Source: a virus. Taken from it: DNA of 25,973 bases. Made by a program: the position numbers and the translations under genes. Each line of letters begins with the position of its first letter. Positions within the stretch are counted from its first letter, which is position 1. Where the stretch lies: the IMG/VR virus record IMGVR_UViG_3300048433_001311, positions 1 to 25,973 of that record; one strand, 5' to 3'. Shown here piece after piece: positions 1-9,514 of the stretch. The notes under the pieces were generated by a model. It was not told where the DNA came from. It worked only from the letters and a program-made list of their open reading frames with translations, and made no database searches.

Positions 1-3000
1 TTTCAACTTGTCCTTTAAAGCCTTCATCAGTTCCATCTCCAACAATACCAACAGCAAATATTGATCCATCGTTGCTTAAACTCATTGCTATCTCACTCTT
101 ATCAGCAGCTGGAGCAAATAGGTGGTCGACTCCAATTTGTTTCCATGTAAGAGTTTCTTCTTCGTTATAATAAACTCTTATGCATAATTCAGCAATTCCT
201 GCATCATTTATTATGTGTGTTCCAACCATAGCGGTTCTTCCATCATCACTTAATTCTACATTCGTACCTGCTAATGGATCGTTATTTTCTGAAACAATGT
301 TATCTCCTATTTGTATCCAACTAAATACACCTGCGTTATTAACAGGATCAGCTTCTTTCCATTCATAAATCTCAGTATCATTTGAAATTCTATCAGGAAC
401 TCTAATACCGATATGTTTACCTCCGTCTATTTCGCTTATTGGATTTCTGTGTATACCAATCTCAATTGTAAAATCTGGTGATACATCATTAGAAGTTGAA
501 ATTAAAGGACCAGTTCTTAAATAGGTAATAGTCGTCGAACTAATAGTATCAATATCAAATATTCCGTTATACTGATTACTTATGCCACTTACTTTTATTC
601 GAGTGGATGCAGTATTAAAGTTGATGCCCTGAATAGTAACGGTTGTTCCATCTGAATCAAATGAAAGTGCTACAGAAGTTGGAAGAAATTCCGTAAATGC
701 AGGAATAATATCGCCATTAAGTTTTAACCATGGATGAGTTGTGTCGTTTGGGTGTAGATTGTGTTCTGGTACACCTCCACCTGAACCTTGTATTTTTCTC
801 ACCCAATTAGAACCGTTCCACCTAATACTAAAAGTTGTGCTTCCAGATGATCCACTATAACGAGGTCTATCATTTTCTAAAGCAGATTCCCTTGTATATA
901 CATAAGTTTGATGAGTAAAACTAGTAATATCATCAGGAGCAAGTTCGATATCGTATACAGTACCGATATCATCATCTTGTAAAAGAAGACCCATACTCTC
1001 TTCAGTTCCGAGATCATAGTCTATATTTGGATTTGCTCCTGATCCAAATGCTACTCGATTACCATCACCACTTAAGCTAACACTTGCTCCTATTCTAGTA
1101 TTTTCATCAGTGCCAACAATATTACTTCCTTTTAATACCCATTGTTGACTTGAATTTAGCTCGTATATTTTTACTTCTCCAAGATAATTTTGATACGACA
1201 AATTATCAACTACTAAATCGGCACCTCGGTTTCTTGGGGCACCGATTGCAATAGTATTTCCAATAGCGTTTAAACTAAGCGCACTTCCTAAAATATCTCC
1301 AGCACTATCGCCATTAATATCTTGACCAAGTTGCCTCCATATATTTGCATTAGTCCCGATTCTTAAATTTGCATTATCGTTTAATGTAACATTGCGATTG
1401 ACTTGTACTATCGCAGTTGTATCTGCAGTTGTTCCTCCAGAAACTATAGAAGTAATTCTAACTGCGTTATCTGCACCGAGCTCAGGTAGTCCACCTCCTG
1501 ATACAACCATATTAACCTCAAGGCCAGCTGGAAAGGAGTCCGAGGATATATTATCAATAGTTAATGTAGTGTCGTCATCTACAAGACCATTAACTTGGGC
1601 ATTAGCTAATTCATATACTCGTACGCTACCTGAATTAATTCCAGTATCATCGCTTAGTGATGCACCAATAGCAACAACAAAGCCATCTTCGCTTATGGCA
1701 TTTACTCCACTAAAATCATTTAAAGATTCTCCGTAAATTGTTTGACCAATTTTTAAATTATCTGGCCCGTTAAATGTATCTCCATCTGTTTGATAATATT
1801 TTAAATCATCATTAGTAATAAGATTCAATACTGGATCGATTTCATGTAAGTAAACATCTTTTCCATTAAACTGAATAAGACTTTTTTTCCACCTTCCGTT
1901 ATATGTTCTACCTACGGGTGATATGAAATCAAGCATATGATCGTATTTGTCTTGATCTCGTATCGAAGTTAAAGCAACTGTGCTTGAATCAATAAAATTA
2001 GAAAATATAAGCGACTCGTTATCGCTCGGGTCAATAGAAATAGTAGGCTCTTTTATATCGCTAAATGATCTACCAATTTTATTTGTTGTATTATTAAAAA
2101 ATAGCTCGTGCGAATTTAAATCTGAATAATTTTCTGATAAAGAAAATAGAGGTTGAAGGTTTGTGTTTTCTTTACTGAATTTGGGGAATGAACGAATAAC
2201 AAATGTGTGTTCTTCTGTGTCAAGAGGAATATTTGGATTATTACCTATAAGTCCAAAATCTAAGTAGGATCTTTTGCCGTCGAGCTTTATTAATTTTTGA
2301 AGGTCATTAAAGCGAGCACCTTGCATAAACCTACCTCGAACAGGTTTTTTAAATAAAGTAGAGTCCCACGTTTCATTACTAGCATTTAAATTTTTCTTTG
2401 TATCTAAATCAATAGATAATCCAGAAATCTTAGGGGCATCGGCATAACGAACTGTTGTTTCAATACTACGAACCGTTGCCTGTCCTAGTGTTACATTATT
2501 ATCATCTTGTATTCGAAATAATAGACGACTATAATCTATTCCTAAGGTTTCAAGAGTAGTAGATGCTGTAATAGTTTGAGTAAAATCGTCATTCTTTTTA
2601 ACCCACTCTCCAGAAGAAGCTTCAAACAATCTTTCTCTTGGATAGGATACCTCTATAATTGCATCAAAGAAGAGACGGAAAAACGTTGTAATACTTTCTT
2701 CTGAACCCTTAAGTGTATAGTATTGTACAATTTTTTTATACAAAGACACTCGATCCATCACTGAAGAATCAGGAATATTTTTAGCAATTTCTCCTTGAAT
2801 TCCATCTAAATATTTCTCTGATACCTTATCAATATCGTGTTCATCAATAATACGATTTGTTTCATATGTAGGAAGACCTACGGTATTAAGATGCTCGTAA
2901 TAATCTTTAATTAATGCTACAAAGCTTTCTGAGCTAGCTCTTAGCTGTTCAGGAATAAGTTCTTCAACACGAAGAGATTCTGTATTTGATGCATTATTGC

Positions 3001-3505
3001 CAAATGGATCAAAATCTCTCCTACTTGCAGCAACTGAAATAACTGGTTGAGATATCTCTGTCGAGAAATTTGTATATGAAACTACAGTATTATTAACATT
3101 ATATGTTGCATATTTTTCGTATGATAAACCGCCATAACTATTCGCTCTTGGAGGGCTAGGAACAGCATGATTTGTTTCGCCCTCAGGCATGTAAAATGTT
3201 TCATCTAGTCCTTCGAACGTATGCACGTGCCATAATCCATTAATTAAGGATAAGTCAGTGTAAAGTGGATAGAAATATCCAACTAATCCGGCAGTATTAC
3301 CGCTATTACTTTGTCCCTCTAAAAAGTAGACTGAACCAGCGGCAGTAGATGAAGATGCAGGTGATGTAGTAATCGTGTTACCCGCATTCGCCACGTAATT
3401 ACTAGTACCTGATGTCGTCGGCGTTGAACTAGTACTACTCGATGTTGACGTCGTTGAACTAGTACTACCCGATGAATAACTGCCTGAAGAAGAATGATAT
3501 GACAT
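1..3505 (-). CDS. Large phage tail/baseplate structural protein with FG-GAP-like repeats (3' end outside window)
   Basis: The frame is open from an ATG at 3505 to the window edge, giving 1168 residues with no stop, so the C-terminus is missing. It opens with a Ser/Thr-rich low-complexity stretch (about residues 1-45). A conserved helical region follows (about 190-300; 'SFVALIKDYYEHLNTVGLPT' and 'KGSEESITTFFRLFFDAI'), a type I recall from structural proteins next to gp6 in T4-like marine phages. From about residue 590 to the edge there are repeated blades of the type 'LSxDGxxVAIGA...G.VRVYEL' (for example 'SEDGFVVAIGAS', 'NAIGNTIAIGAP', 'SGDGNRVAFGSG', 'SNDGSIFAVGIV'), as in FG-GAP/integrin-alpha beta-propellers. 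It starts 11 nt after gp6 ends, with no clear Shine-Dalgarno. By position it should be a gp7/gp8/gp10-like wedge or fibre component; which one cannot be decided. Function in adhesion is inference. Confidence 0.85.
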   Translation of the reverse strand, partial: MSYHSSSGSYSSGSTSSTTSTSSSTSSTPTTSGTSNYVANAGNTITTSPASSSTAAGSVYFLEGQSNSGNTAGLVGYFYPLYTDLSLINGLWHVHTFEGLDETFYMPEGETNHAVPSPPRANSYGGLSYEKYATYNVNNTVVSYTNFSTEISQPVISVAASRRDFDPFGNNASNTESLRVEELIPEQLRASSESFVALIKDYYEHLNTVGLPTYETNRIIDEHDIDKVSEKYLDGIQGEIAKNIPDSSVMDRVSLYKKIVQYYTLKGSEESITTFFRLFFDAIIEVSYPRERLFEASSGEWVKKNDDFTQTITASTTLETLGIDYSRLLFRIQDDNNVTLGQATVRSIETTVRYADAPKISGLSIDLDTKKNLNASNETWDSTLFKKPVRGRFMQGARFNDLQKLIKLDGKRSYLDFGLIGNNPNIPLDTEEHTFVIRSFPKFSKENTNLQPLFSLSENYSDLNSHELFFNNTTNKIGRSFSDIKEPTISIDPSDNESLIFSNFIDSSTVALTSIRDQDKYDHMLDFISPVGRTYNGRWKKSLIQFNGKDVYLHEIDPVLNLITNDDLKYYQTDGDTFNGPDNLKIGQTIYGESLNDFSGVNAISEDGFVVAIGASLSDDTGINSGSVRVYELANAQVNGLVDDDTTLTIDNISSDSFPAGLEVNMVVSGGGLPELGADNAVRITSIVSGGTTADTTAIVQVNRNVTLNDNANLRIGTNANIWRQLGQDINGDSAGDILGSALSLNAIGNTIAIGAPRNRGADLVVDNLSYQNYLGEVKIYELNSSQQWVLKGSNIVGTDENTRIGASVSLSGDGNRVAFGSGANPNIDYDLGTEESMGLLLQDDDIGTVYDIELAPDDITSFTHQTYVYTRESALENDRPRYSGSSGSTTFSIRWNGSNWVRKIQGSGGGVPEHNLHPNDTTHPWLKLNGDIIPAFTEFLPTSVALSFDSDGTTVTIQGINFNTASTRIKVSGISNQYNGIFDIDTISSTTITYLRTGPLISTSNDVSPDFTIEIGIHRNPISEIDGGKHIGIRVPDRISNDTEIYEWKEADPVNNAGVFSWIQIGDNIVSENNDPLAGTNVELSDDGRTAMVGTHIINDAGIAELCIRVYYNEEETLTWKQIGVDHLFAPAADKSEIAMSLSNDGSIFAVGIVGDGTDEGFKGQVE
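3402..3474. repeat. Short tandem repeat in Ser/Thr-rich coding sequence
   Basis: Two near-identical 23-nt units (3422-3444 and 3452-3474, one mismatch, period 30 nt), plus a degenerate third copy at about 3402-3415, lie in the N-terminal coding part of the long tail protein. They encode its repetitive Ser/Thr-rich segment. Confidence 0.6.
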
Positions 3506-3516
3506 AATTTTTAATT

Positions 3517-5448
3517 CTAATAGGAGCTATTATTAGATGATGATGCTGATGAAGAACTGCTATTACTAGTCTCTGCAGAATTGCGTTGAGTTGATGCATC
3601 AGTTCTCCTTTCTCGTGAAAACGGTGTATAATCATTAACTCCAGAAGAACCAGATACTGCTATTGTATCAACTTCTGGAGTAATATTTGTTTTTCCAATA
3701 TCAATTGTAAGAAGTTTATTTCTTTTTGATACAATATCGTTTGATGCTGGGGAAACATATATTTTTACAGTCTCAGATTTATTAATAGGTAATACATCAA
3801 TTGACAATAATCCAGTATCTGTATTAAGAATTCCTACGTTAAAATATAATATTCTTTCTATTCCATCAGCGCCAGTTGTAAATGCAGATATACGTCTTTC
3901 ATTATCAGAACCAACTATAGGAAAATCCTTTAAACTAAGACTTACACCGTCATACGTCCATGCGTCTGAACTCAAACATGGTTCATCTTGCCCAGGATCA
4001 CAGAATATTCCCATTTGGAAATCAATCGGAGTAGATGTAAGTTTACCATATTCAAGTACTGCTGTTTTATATACAAATACTCGAACAAATGAGTTTATAA
4101 TTGATATGTCTAAATTATCTATTAATCCTAGCAATTCAGAATACCTAAATACTCCGTCGAACTTTTGTAAATTGTTTGTATTAAAATCAGCCAATAATTC
4201 TTCGATAAGTGTAGAAAGTTGCCCTGTTGATTTAGAAGTTCTATTTGAATCGTATTTAAATAATACATCGAGATAAACGTATGTAAAATCAGGATCAATT
4301 ATAACCGGTTGAATTCCAATAACGCGTTTTGATTCAAGCTGTTCCAGAAGGTATATCTTATCCAAATCAGTTAAAGCTGGAGCATCATATGGTTTAATTG
4401 ATGCGTATACTTTACCGTATTGAGGAGGATCGTTATCTTCTCCACCCCATACCGATACGGTTTCAATGTTATTTAGAATCTGGTTAATTAGTGTCTTATA
4501 ATCTCCTGAAGTAACAGCTCTATTTTGGCTTATAAATGATAGAGGTGCATTTTGACGAATGCTTTCAATATCTTCTTTTTCACTACCATTTGAAGCTCTT
4601 GATAAAACTGTAATACTAGGAGAAACCGAACCAGGACTTGTCCACTCGAATACAGCAGCTCCATTACCATCACTTCCGTTAGTACTTAAATACTTAACTT
4701 TAATTACATTAAGAGATGCTGGTTTTTTGCCAAAAATATTATCGCCAAATTGAATTTCATAATTACCGCTATAATTTTCATTAATAAAATATGCTGCAGT
4801 AGATGGACCAACATTCGAAAGACTTTCAAACAACGAGAATGTTTCAACAGATGTCGAATATGCATTATCAAATACATCAACCGTCATTATTTCTAAATCA
4901 ACGCTTGAATCTTCAATGATGTATTTCTGTTCTAATTCACCAGATTCAACAATAAAAGTAAGCTCTTTCATTTTACCTTGATATATAGCAACCTCCTCGA
5001 AAACATATCGATCATTAATTTCATCATAAACGGACGTATAATCGTCTACTGTTATATAGGTATATGTTACATCATCAATTGAAGCAGTAAGTGTTTGTCC
5101 TTTATAAAGTGTATATGTAGAAAGCTTGCGATTGGCAGATCCAGCAAATACCATAGAAATTGTTGCCATGGCTGCCGATTTACTTCTTGGTGTGTATCCT
5201 AAAAGCTTTGCTCGAGAAACAACATTTGCTCTAATTTGTGCAGAATCAATGAATGATTCGTTCATTGCATTATGCGCTACGACCGCATTATAATGTGTGT
5301 TATATGCGAGTATGTCTAAAAGGTGATTAAGACCTGAACCCTCAAAATCCCAATCACTATACTCAGAGTCTGGATTGTTTCTAAAATAGGCTTTAAGGTT
5401 GTCTTTGATCTGATCAAAGTCTAGTTCTGTAACATTAAGTTGTTTCAT
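3517..5448 (-). CDS. 6: Baseplate wedge protein gp6 (baseplate J-like)
   Basis: 643 residues, close to T4 gp6 (660). gp6 dimers form the inner ring of the baseplate that holds the wedges around the hub. The N-terminus ('DWDFEGSGLNHLLDILAYNT' then 'FIDSAQIRANVVSRAKLLGY') is the typical gp6 signature, and the middle carries the baseplate J-like region ('NRAVTSGDYKTLI', about residues 310-330). The last ~30 residues are a Ser/Asn-rich low-complexity tail, unusual for the family and mirrored by the Ser-rich start of the next gene. The ATG overlaps the gp25 stop (TAATG), so translation is probably coupled. Identification is firm; the role of the Ser-rich tail is unknown. Confidence 0.95.
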   Translation of the reverse strand: MKQLNVTELDFDQIKDNLKAYFRNNPDSEYSDWDFEGSGLNHLLDILAYNTHYNAVVAHNAMNESFIDSAQIRANVVSRAKLLGYTPRSKSAAMATISMVFAGSANRKLSTYTLYKGQTLTASIDDVTYTYITVDDYTSVYDEINDRYVFEEVAIYQGKMKELTFIVESGELEQKYIIEDSSVDLEIMTVDVFDNAYSTSVETFSLFESLSNVGPSTAAYFINENYSGNYEIQFGDNIFGKKPASLNVIKVKYLSTNGSDGNGAAVFEWTSPGSVSPSITVLSRASNGSEKEDIESIRQNAPLSFISQNRAVTSGDYKTLINQILNNIETVSVWGGEDNDPPQYGKVYASIKPYDAPALTDLDKIYLLEQLESKRVIGIQPVIIDPDFTYVYLDVLFKYDSNRTSKSTGQLSTLIEELLADFNTNNLQKFDGVFRYSELLGLIDNLDISIINSFVRVFVYKTAVLEYGKLTSTPIDFQMGIFCDPGQDEPCLSSDAWTYDGVSLSLKDFPIVGSDNERRISAFTTGADGIERILYFNVGILNTDTGLLSIDVLPINKSETVKIYVSPASNDIVSKRNKLLTIDIGKTNITPEVDTIAVSGSSGVNDYTPFSRERRTDASTQRNSAETSNSSSSSASSSNNSSY

Positions 5449-5879
5449 TATCGTAAGCGTTGTAAGTAAAAATTAATTTCTTCTCTTCTTGGAGAAAATA
5501 TAACATTAAAACCAATTGTTATTTCGTATGAGTTTCTTTCTGAATTATCTGTTACCTGAACGGTATGATCAGTGGTGCGAGGCTCAAATCTTTTTAAAAC
5601 CGATAAGATTTCTTCTTCAATTGCTTTTGCTGTAAAGTTATCAGCTGGTTCAAATAACAGAGCAGTTACATCTGAACCAATTTCTGGATGAAATGGACGT
5701 TCATTAAAGTTAGTTAGAATTAAATTCTTAACTGCGTGTTTGACTGCTTCTAAATCTTTTATTCCTGATATATCTTTTAATATCGGATGGACACCGCTAA
5801 AAAACATAGGAAAATCTCTATACAGCGTTTGTGCAACTTTTCCTTGTGCTGGATTAATATCTGATAGTGCCTTCGACAT
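5448..5879 (-). CDS. 25: Baseplate wedge protein gp25 (GPW/gp25 family)
   Basis: 143 residues (T4 gp25 has 132). The diagnostic segment 'NLILTNFNERPFHPEIGSDV' (residues ~52-71) followed by 'ALLFEP' matches the GPW/gp25 family, which also includes type VI secretion TssE. gp25 joins gp6 and gp53 in the wedge core and starts sheath assembly. The protein ends with the expected beta-rich segment ('YEITIGFNVIFSPRREEINF'). It lies between gp5 (14 nt upstream) and gp6 (overlapping TAATG). The start is fixed by a late promoter whose TATAAATA ends 6 nt before the ATG, leaving room for almost no leader. Confidence 0.95.
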   Translation of the reverse strand: MSKALSDINPAQGKVAQTLYRDFPMFFSGVHPILKDISGIKDLEAVKHAVKNLILTNFNERPFHPEIGSDVTALLFEPADNFTAKAIEEEILSVLKRFEPRTTDHTVQVTDNSERNSYEITIGFNVIFSPRREEINFYLQRLR

Positions 5880-5885
5880 ATAGTC

Positions 5886-5893
5886 TATTTATA
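5886..5893 (-). promoter_or_regulatory. T4-type late promoter (TATAAATA) for gp25
   Basis: Minus-strand TATAAATAG directly abuts the gp5 stop codon (5894-5896) and ends 6 nt before the gp25 ATG. In T4, transcription starts about 6 nt after this octamer, which puts +1 at or next to the start codon. Confidence 0.7.
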
Positions 5894-6943
5894 CTAATTA
5901 AGGAAGATATTCGGTGCAGTAGTTACCTGATTTCCGCCGTATGCTTCTGTACATGTTCCACCGCTTGTCTCGGTAATAGTTGTTCCAATATTAACAGTCT
6001 GATCTAACTGCACTCTATGGATATGTTTACCACCAATATGCTCGAACTTATTACCAGTGACTTGAACATTCCAGTCACCTATAATTTTAGTATTGCATCC
6101 TCCATCAATTGTAAGATTACACCCACCTTCGATATAAACATTTTCTCCTTTCGCAACAACCCTATAGTTTTTGCCAACGATTACTTCTGTTTTATCGCCG
6201 ATTGGAGTAACTTCAGTGTATGTTCCAGTACGGTGGATAGTAGATATTCTTTCTTTTCCTGGAGTTACATCATACTCAACAATGTGCCCAGCTTCAACTG
6301 TATCGTCTGCTCGTTCATAAGCAGTCACATGATTTTGAGGATATGTGGGAGTCATTACATCATCAATAGCTGGAAATATCCATGCTGCCGGTAAAGTTCC
6401 TGCTTTTTCAGGAGCTCTTACTTTTTGAGCTATAGTTATTTTTGGATCATACATATCTCTTAAAGATTTCTTTTCTGTATAACTAAATCCTTGTTTATAT
6501 TTTTCTTCTATAACCTGTGCAGAGACTGGTGTATCAGGTTTATCAAGGTGTAACGCTTCTTCACTTGGATATCTCTCAGTTGGATCAGTAAATCCTTTGC
6601 TGTAATCTCCTGGCCGAGAGGTTATAGATGGAATAGATCCCATAATAACCGGATCTTGGGCATTAATGCCATCTCGAAAGAAGCCAATAACCCATGTTCC
6701 TCGTAATAGACCTGTTGCAGATTGACCCACACCTGACATCGATGCTGATGTAACAGGCAACATTGTCATTGCCCATGGTAAATCTTCAGTAGGTATACCT
6801 TTTTGTTCGGCTTTATCTGCATTGTGATATCCATAACACCGTACACGATATCTACCCATTTCCATTGGATCATCGATGTCTTCGATCACACCTGTGAACC
6901 ATGCAAAGCCACCACCATTATTAATAAAATTTTCTGGGTCCAT
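5894..6943 (-). CDS. 5: Baseplate hub spike protein gp5-like, without lysozyme domain
   Basis: 349 residues, far shorter than T4 gp5 (575). The N-terminus has the gp5/VgrG OB-fold signature ('WFTGVIEDIDDPMEMGRYRV', residues ~15-34). The final ~110 residues are a repetitive beta-helix ('VYIEGGCNLTIDGGCNTKII' and further short beta repeats) that forms the trimeric needle. No T4 lysozyme-like domain lies between the two, so this protein can puncture but not digest peptidoglycan. The same layout is familiar in cyanophage gp5. A late promoter sits 4 nt before the ATG and overlaps the end of the hub gene upstream. The PAAR protein at 23167 should cap its tip. Confidence 0.9.
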   Translation of the reverse strand: MDPENFINNGGGFAWFTGVIEDIDDPMEMGRYRVRCYGYHNADKAEQKGIPTEDLPWAMTMLPVTSASMSGVGQSATGLLRGTWVIGFFRDGINAQDPVIMGSIPSITSRPGDYSKGFTDPTERYPSEEALHLDKPDTPVSAQVIEEKYKQGFSYTEKKSLRDMYDPKITIAQKVRAPEKAGTLPAAWIFPAIDDVMTPTYPQNHVTAYERADDTVEAGHIVEYDVTPGKERISTIHRTGTYTEVTPIGDKTEVIVGKNYRVVAKGENVYIEGGCNLTIDGGCNTKIIGDWNVQVTGNKFEHIGGKHIHRVQLDQTVNIGTTITETSGGTCTEAYGGNQVTTAPNIFLN

Positions 6944-6947
6944 GATC

Positions 6948-6955
6948 TATTTATA
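6948..6955 (-). promoter_or_regulatory. T4-type late promoter (TATAAATA) for gp5
   Basis: Minus-strand TATAAATAG ends 4 nt before the gp5 ATG. The TAA stop codon of the upstream hub gene (6951-6953) is inside the octamer. Confidence 0.7.
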
Positions 6956-8330
6956 GTTCAAAGGAGAATGAGTCTTTCTTTACCCGTACCTCTGAGAAAT
7001 ATTCTCCATCTTCAAACGTGTGATTTACAGAAGTAATTAAATGTCTTCCTGATAAGTGTTGATCATATAAATCTAAAGAGCCTGATGGAGAGTGTTTCAT
7101 TTTTGCTAACAACTTTTTCATTATTGCTGGATCTACAGCTTTTGGAAATTTTAAATTAATAACTGTTCCAGGGTTTAGTTCAAGATCACCAAAAAGTTTT
7201 ATATCATGAGAAATAGTTTCAAGCGCTTCTTCAATCGCCTTTGTTTTCCCTTGAGTTTTTTCTTTTAGTTTATTATAGTTTTTATTATCTTCTCCGAATG
7301 ATAAGTTATTAACTGAAACATGTTCAAGATGCGACTTTGGCATTAGGTTTAATTTTTCTCCATTCACATCGAACTGAGTTGATAATGTAGTTTTTTTATT
7401 TAACGTTAAATCCTGTTTAAAATCATTCTCATAGTTATAATCATATTTAGTATATGTCTTATATGAATAATCTAAATAGTTATTTTCTGATGCCCATCCG
7501 CCGTTTGCACCTTGATAAACCTTTCCTAATTTTAAATCTGATGCAACATCAAGAATACGAGAAGCTCTTTGATTGTAATCTTGTTCGCTATATGGTTCAA
7601 AATTAAATTCACGTTCATCAAAATATGTGTGATAGCTTTCTGCAGTCATTAATTCATGCAAAGATGATAGTCGAATTACGTTATCTAAAGAATGATAAAG
7701 AAAGAATGGAGAAAAGGCTTCGTCATATGTCTTTTGGCGCAACCATTCAGCAGCTTCAAGAGGAGTTTGCCATCGCATAACACCTTTCATTCTTGAATCT
7801 ACTATTCCTTTTACTTCAAAATCACTAAACCCAAGATCTTGGGTAATAATTTTTTTAATTTCGACATCGGTTGTATTAGTAAACGACCGAGATATTTTAG
7901 ATAGCCGAGATAAATATGCGTGATCTGATACACAGGCAATACTATAAACGTTTGTATGTTCAGTTCTACTACTTCCATAAAGAGGATATTCAGTAACAAC
8001 AAAATTCAAATCGATATTTTTTTCAGATGATTTTCTGACGGCTGCTTTTGTCATTGCTCCGTCCCAGCCCTTTGGTCTAGATGATATTTCTATTTTTATT
8101 TTTTCTTGACCAATCAGTGGTGAACTCTCAAAGAAATCCGCGGTATCCTTTATGTCAATTTGTGCGATAAGATTAGGAGAATAGAGAGACTCGGTTATTG
8201 ACAATTTAACCACCATGTTTTCTATATAGAAAACGTCACCAGAATGTGTAGTCAGTGTAATTCTATCAATATTATATGATCCTGGGGTTAAAGATATTTT
8301 CTCCCCAAAATTTGTACGTTGAGCTGCCAT
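6951..8330 (-). CDS. Baseplate hub protein, gp27-like
   Basis: 459 residues (T4 gp27 has 391). It opens with a beta-rich domain ('VKLSITESLYSPNLIAQIDI', residues ~42-61; then 'PLIGQEKIKIEIS'), typical of the gp27/GpD/VgrG hub fold that forms a pseudo-hexameric ring adapting the six-fold tail tube to the three-fold gp5 needle. A mid region ('PLEAAEWLRQKTYDEAFSPF') resembles the equivalent hub segment in other contractile tails. It lies between gp53 and gp5, as expected for the gp5 partner. Its ATG follows the gp53 stop without a gap (TAAATG) and there is no clear Shine-Dalgarno, so coupling is likely. The gp27 assignment rests on position and motif style rather than strong sequence recall. Confidence 0.75.
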   Translation of the reverse strand: MAAQRTNFGEKISLTPGSYNIDRITLTTHSGDVFYIENMVVKLSITESLYSPNLIAQIDIKDTADFFESSPLIGQEKIKIEISSRPKGWDGAMTKAAVRKSSEKNIDLNFVVTEYPLYGSSRTEHTNVYSIACVSDHAYLSRLSKISRSFTNTTDVEIKKIITQDLGFSDFEVKGIVDSRMKGVMRWQTPLEAAEWLRQKTYDEAFSPFFLYHSLDNVIRLSSLHELMTAESYHTYFDEREFNFEPYSEQDYNQRASRILDVASDLKLGKVYQGANGGWASENNYLDYSYKTYTKYDYNYENDFKQDLTLNKKTTLSTQFDVNGEKLNLMPKSHLEHVSVNNLSFGEDNKNYNKLKEKTQGKTKAIEEALETISHDIKLFGDLELNPGTVINLKFPKAVDPAIMKKLLAKMKHSPSGSLDLYDQHLSGRHLITSVNHTFEDGEYFSEVRVKKDSFSFEL

Positions 8331-9512
8331 TTACTTTAATAGGTATTCTTTATATTTATCAGCAAATTCGACTATATGTTCTGGTCGTATTATTCGAATT
8401 TTTCTTGCTGCAAAAGTTTTTTCTGAAAGATCATCCTTGATCGATATATAATCTGCCTGTTGGGTGTAATAAGATTCGACAAAACTTGGTATATACTTTC
8501 TTTGAGCACTAATTGAATTATATTGAGCGATTTCACTTTGATCAAAACCATCATCTCGAGTCGATGAAATATTAATATCAATATCTCCTCTAGAATATCC
8601 TGCTTCGAGCTCGACATCTTCTTTACTGAACACCTGTGAATATGCATCAAACGCTGTAGCTCTATCACCCTCGTTTTCATTATCAAGGAAATAAGACGGA
8701 GCATTATAGGAACTTTCGTAAAAACGATGGGAAACAAATTGAATATTTTCTAGATAGCTTGTTAAGAAAAAGTTGTAATATGCATCACTTCCAGTAATTA
8801 AACCCTGTCTACTTTGGCTATCTCTTATAAATGAATAGTAAATAGTTGTTTGATTTTTTCTGGTCCACTCAAGAGCTGTTTTTGCCCATTCTGTTCTTTC
8901 AGCCTCAAACTCTAAATATTCTTGTCCATCTGTATATGGATTATCAATGTATTCAATATTCCAGCGCCTATTCCTAGAAAATCTTCCTATATTATTAATA
9001 TTATAAACCCAAAGTTGAAAGCGATTGTCATCAAATTTTAGTATTTCAGCTTGAACTTTAGTTCCGTCTGGGTTATCATCAAAAGTTGATATACGAATAT
9101 TATCATTTGCTATATCTAATCCGCCAAAATAGTTTAACATTTCAAAACCGTTTTCGTATTTACGCGCGACCGGATATTGACGAGGTATAAAAACAAGGGT
9201 AGAATAATCTGAATAATCTTGTTCGATCATTAACTCAAACTGTCTATACGATTTTGGCCAATCATTTAATCCGTTTTTAAGATTTTCGTTTAAGACAAAG
9301 AATGTCCAATAATAATCTGGTGTGCCGTATAGTCGATTAGATACAATATCAGGTCTTTCTCCTTCAAGTATTTCATAGAACGTATAAGTTCCTACGTTGT
9401 TAAGAAGCTGTTCTTTTACATCAACATGCCGAAACATGTCGGTAAGATCAGTTTTAACACCATCAGCATTAATATCGTACTTTATTGTTGGAAATTGCGA
9501 GAAGAATGACAT
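8331..9512 (-). CDS. 53: Baseplate wedge protein gp53
   Basis: 393 residues, about twice T4 gp53 (196). The N-terminal ~110 residues hold the family hallmark 'LYGTPDYYWTFFVLN' (from residue 61) and 'GLNDWPKSYRQF'. The rest, rich in Tyr/Asp/Asn, is an extension that may decorate the wedge. gp53 binds gp25/gp6 and helps link wedges around the hub. This is one of few genes here with a strong Shine-Dalgarno (AAAGGAGG, 6 nt before the ATG), and it is embedded in the gp48 3' end (stop 2 nt before the ATG). That contrasts with neighbours that start straight after a late promoter. Confidence 0.9.
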   Translation of the reverse strand: MSFFSQFPTIKYDINADGVKTDLTDMFRHVDVKEQLLNNVGTYTFYEILEGERPDIVSNRLYGTPDYYWTFFVLNENLKNGLNDWPKSYRQFELMIEQDYSDYSTLVFIPRQYPVARKYENGFEMLNYFGGLDIANDNIRISTFDDNPDGTKVQAEILKFDDNRFQLWVYNINNIGRFSRNRRWNIEYIDNPYTDGQEYLEFEAERTEWAKTALEWTRKNQTTIYYSFIRDSQSRQGLITGSDAYYNFFLTSYLENIQFVSHRFYESSYNAPSYFLDNENEGDRATAFDAYSQVFSKEDVELEAGYSRGDIDINISSTRDDGFDQSEIAQYNSISAQRKYIPSFVESYYTQQADYISIKDDLSEKTFAARKIRIIRPEHIVEFADKYKEYLLK

Positions 9513-9514
9513 AA

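Noticed and set aside
1392-1736. Plus-strand open frame of 114 residues inside the long tail protein
   Set aside because: It is antisense to a fully open 1168-residue frame with recognisable repeats, has no promoter or ribosome site, and encodes a low-complexity Ser/Thr/Pro product.
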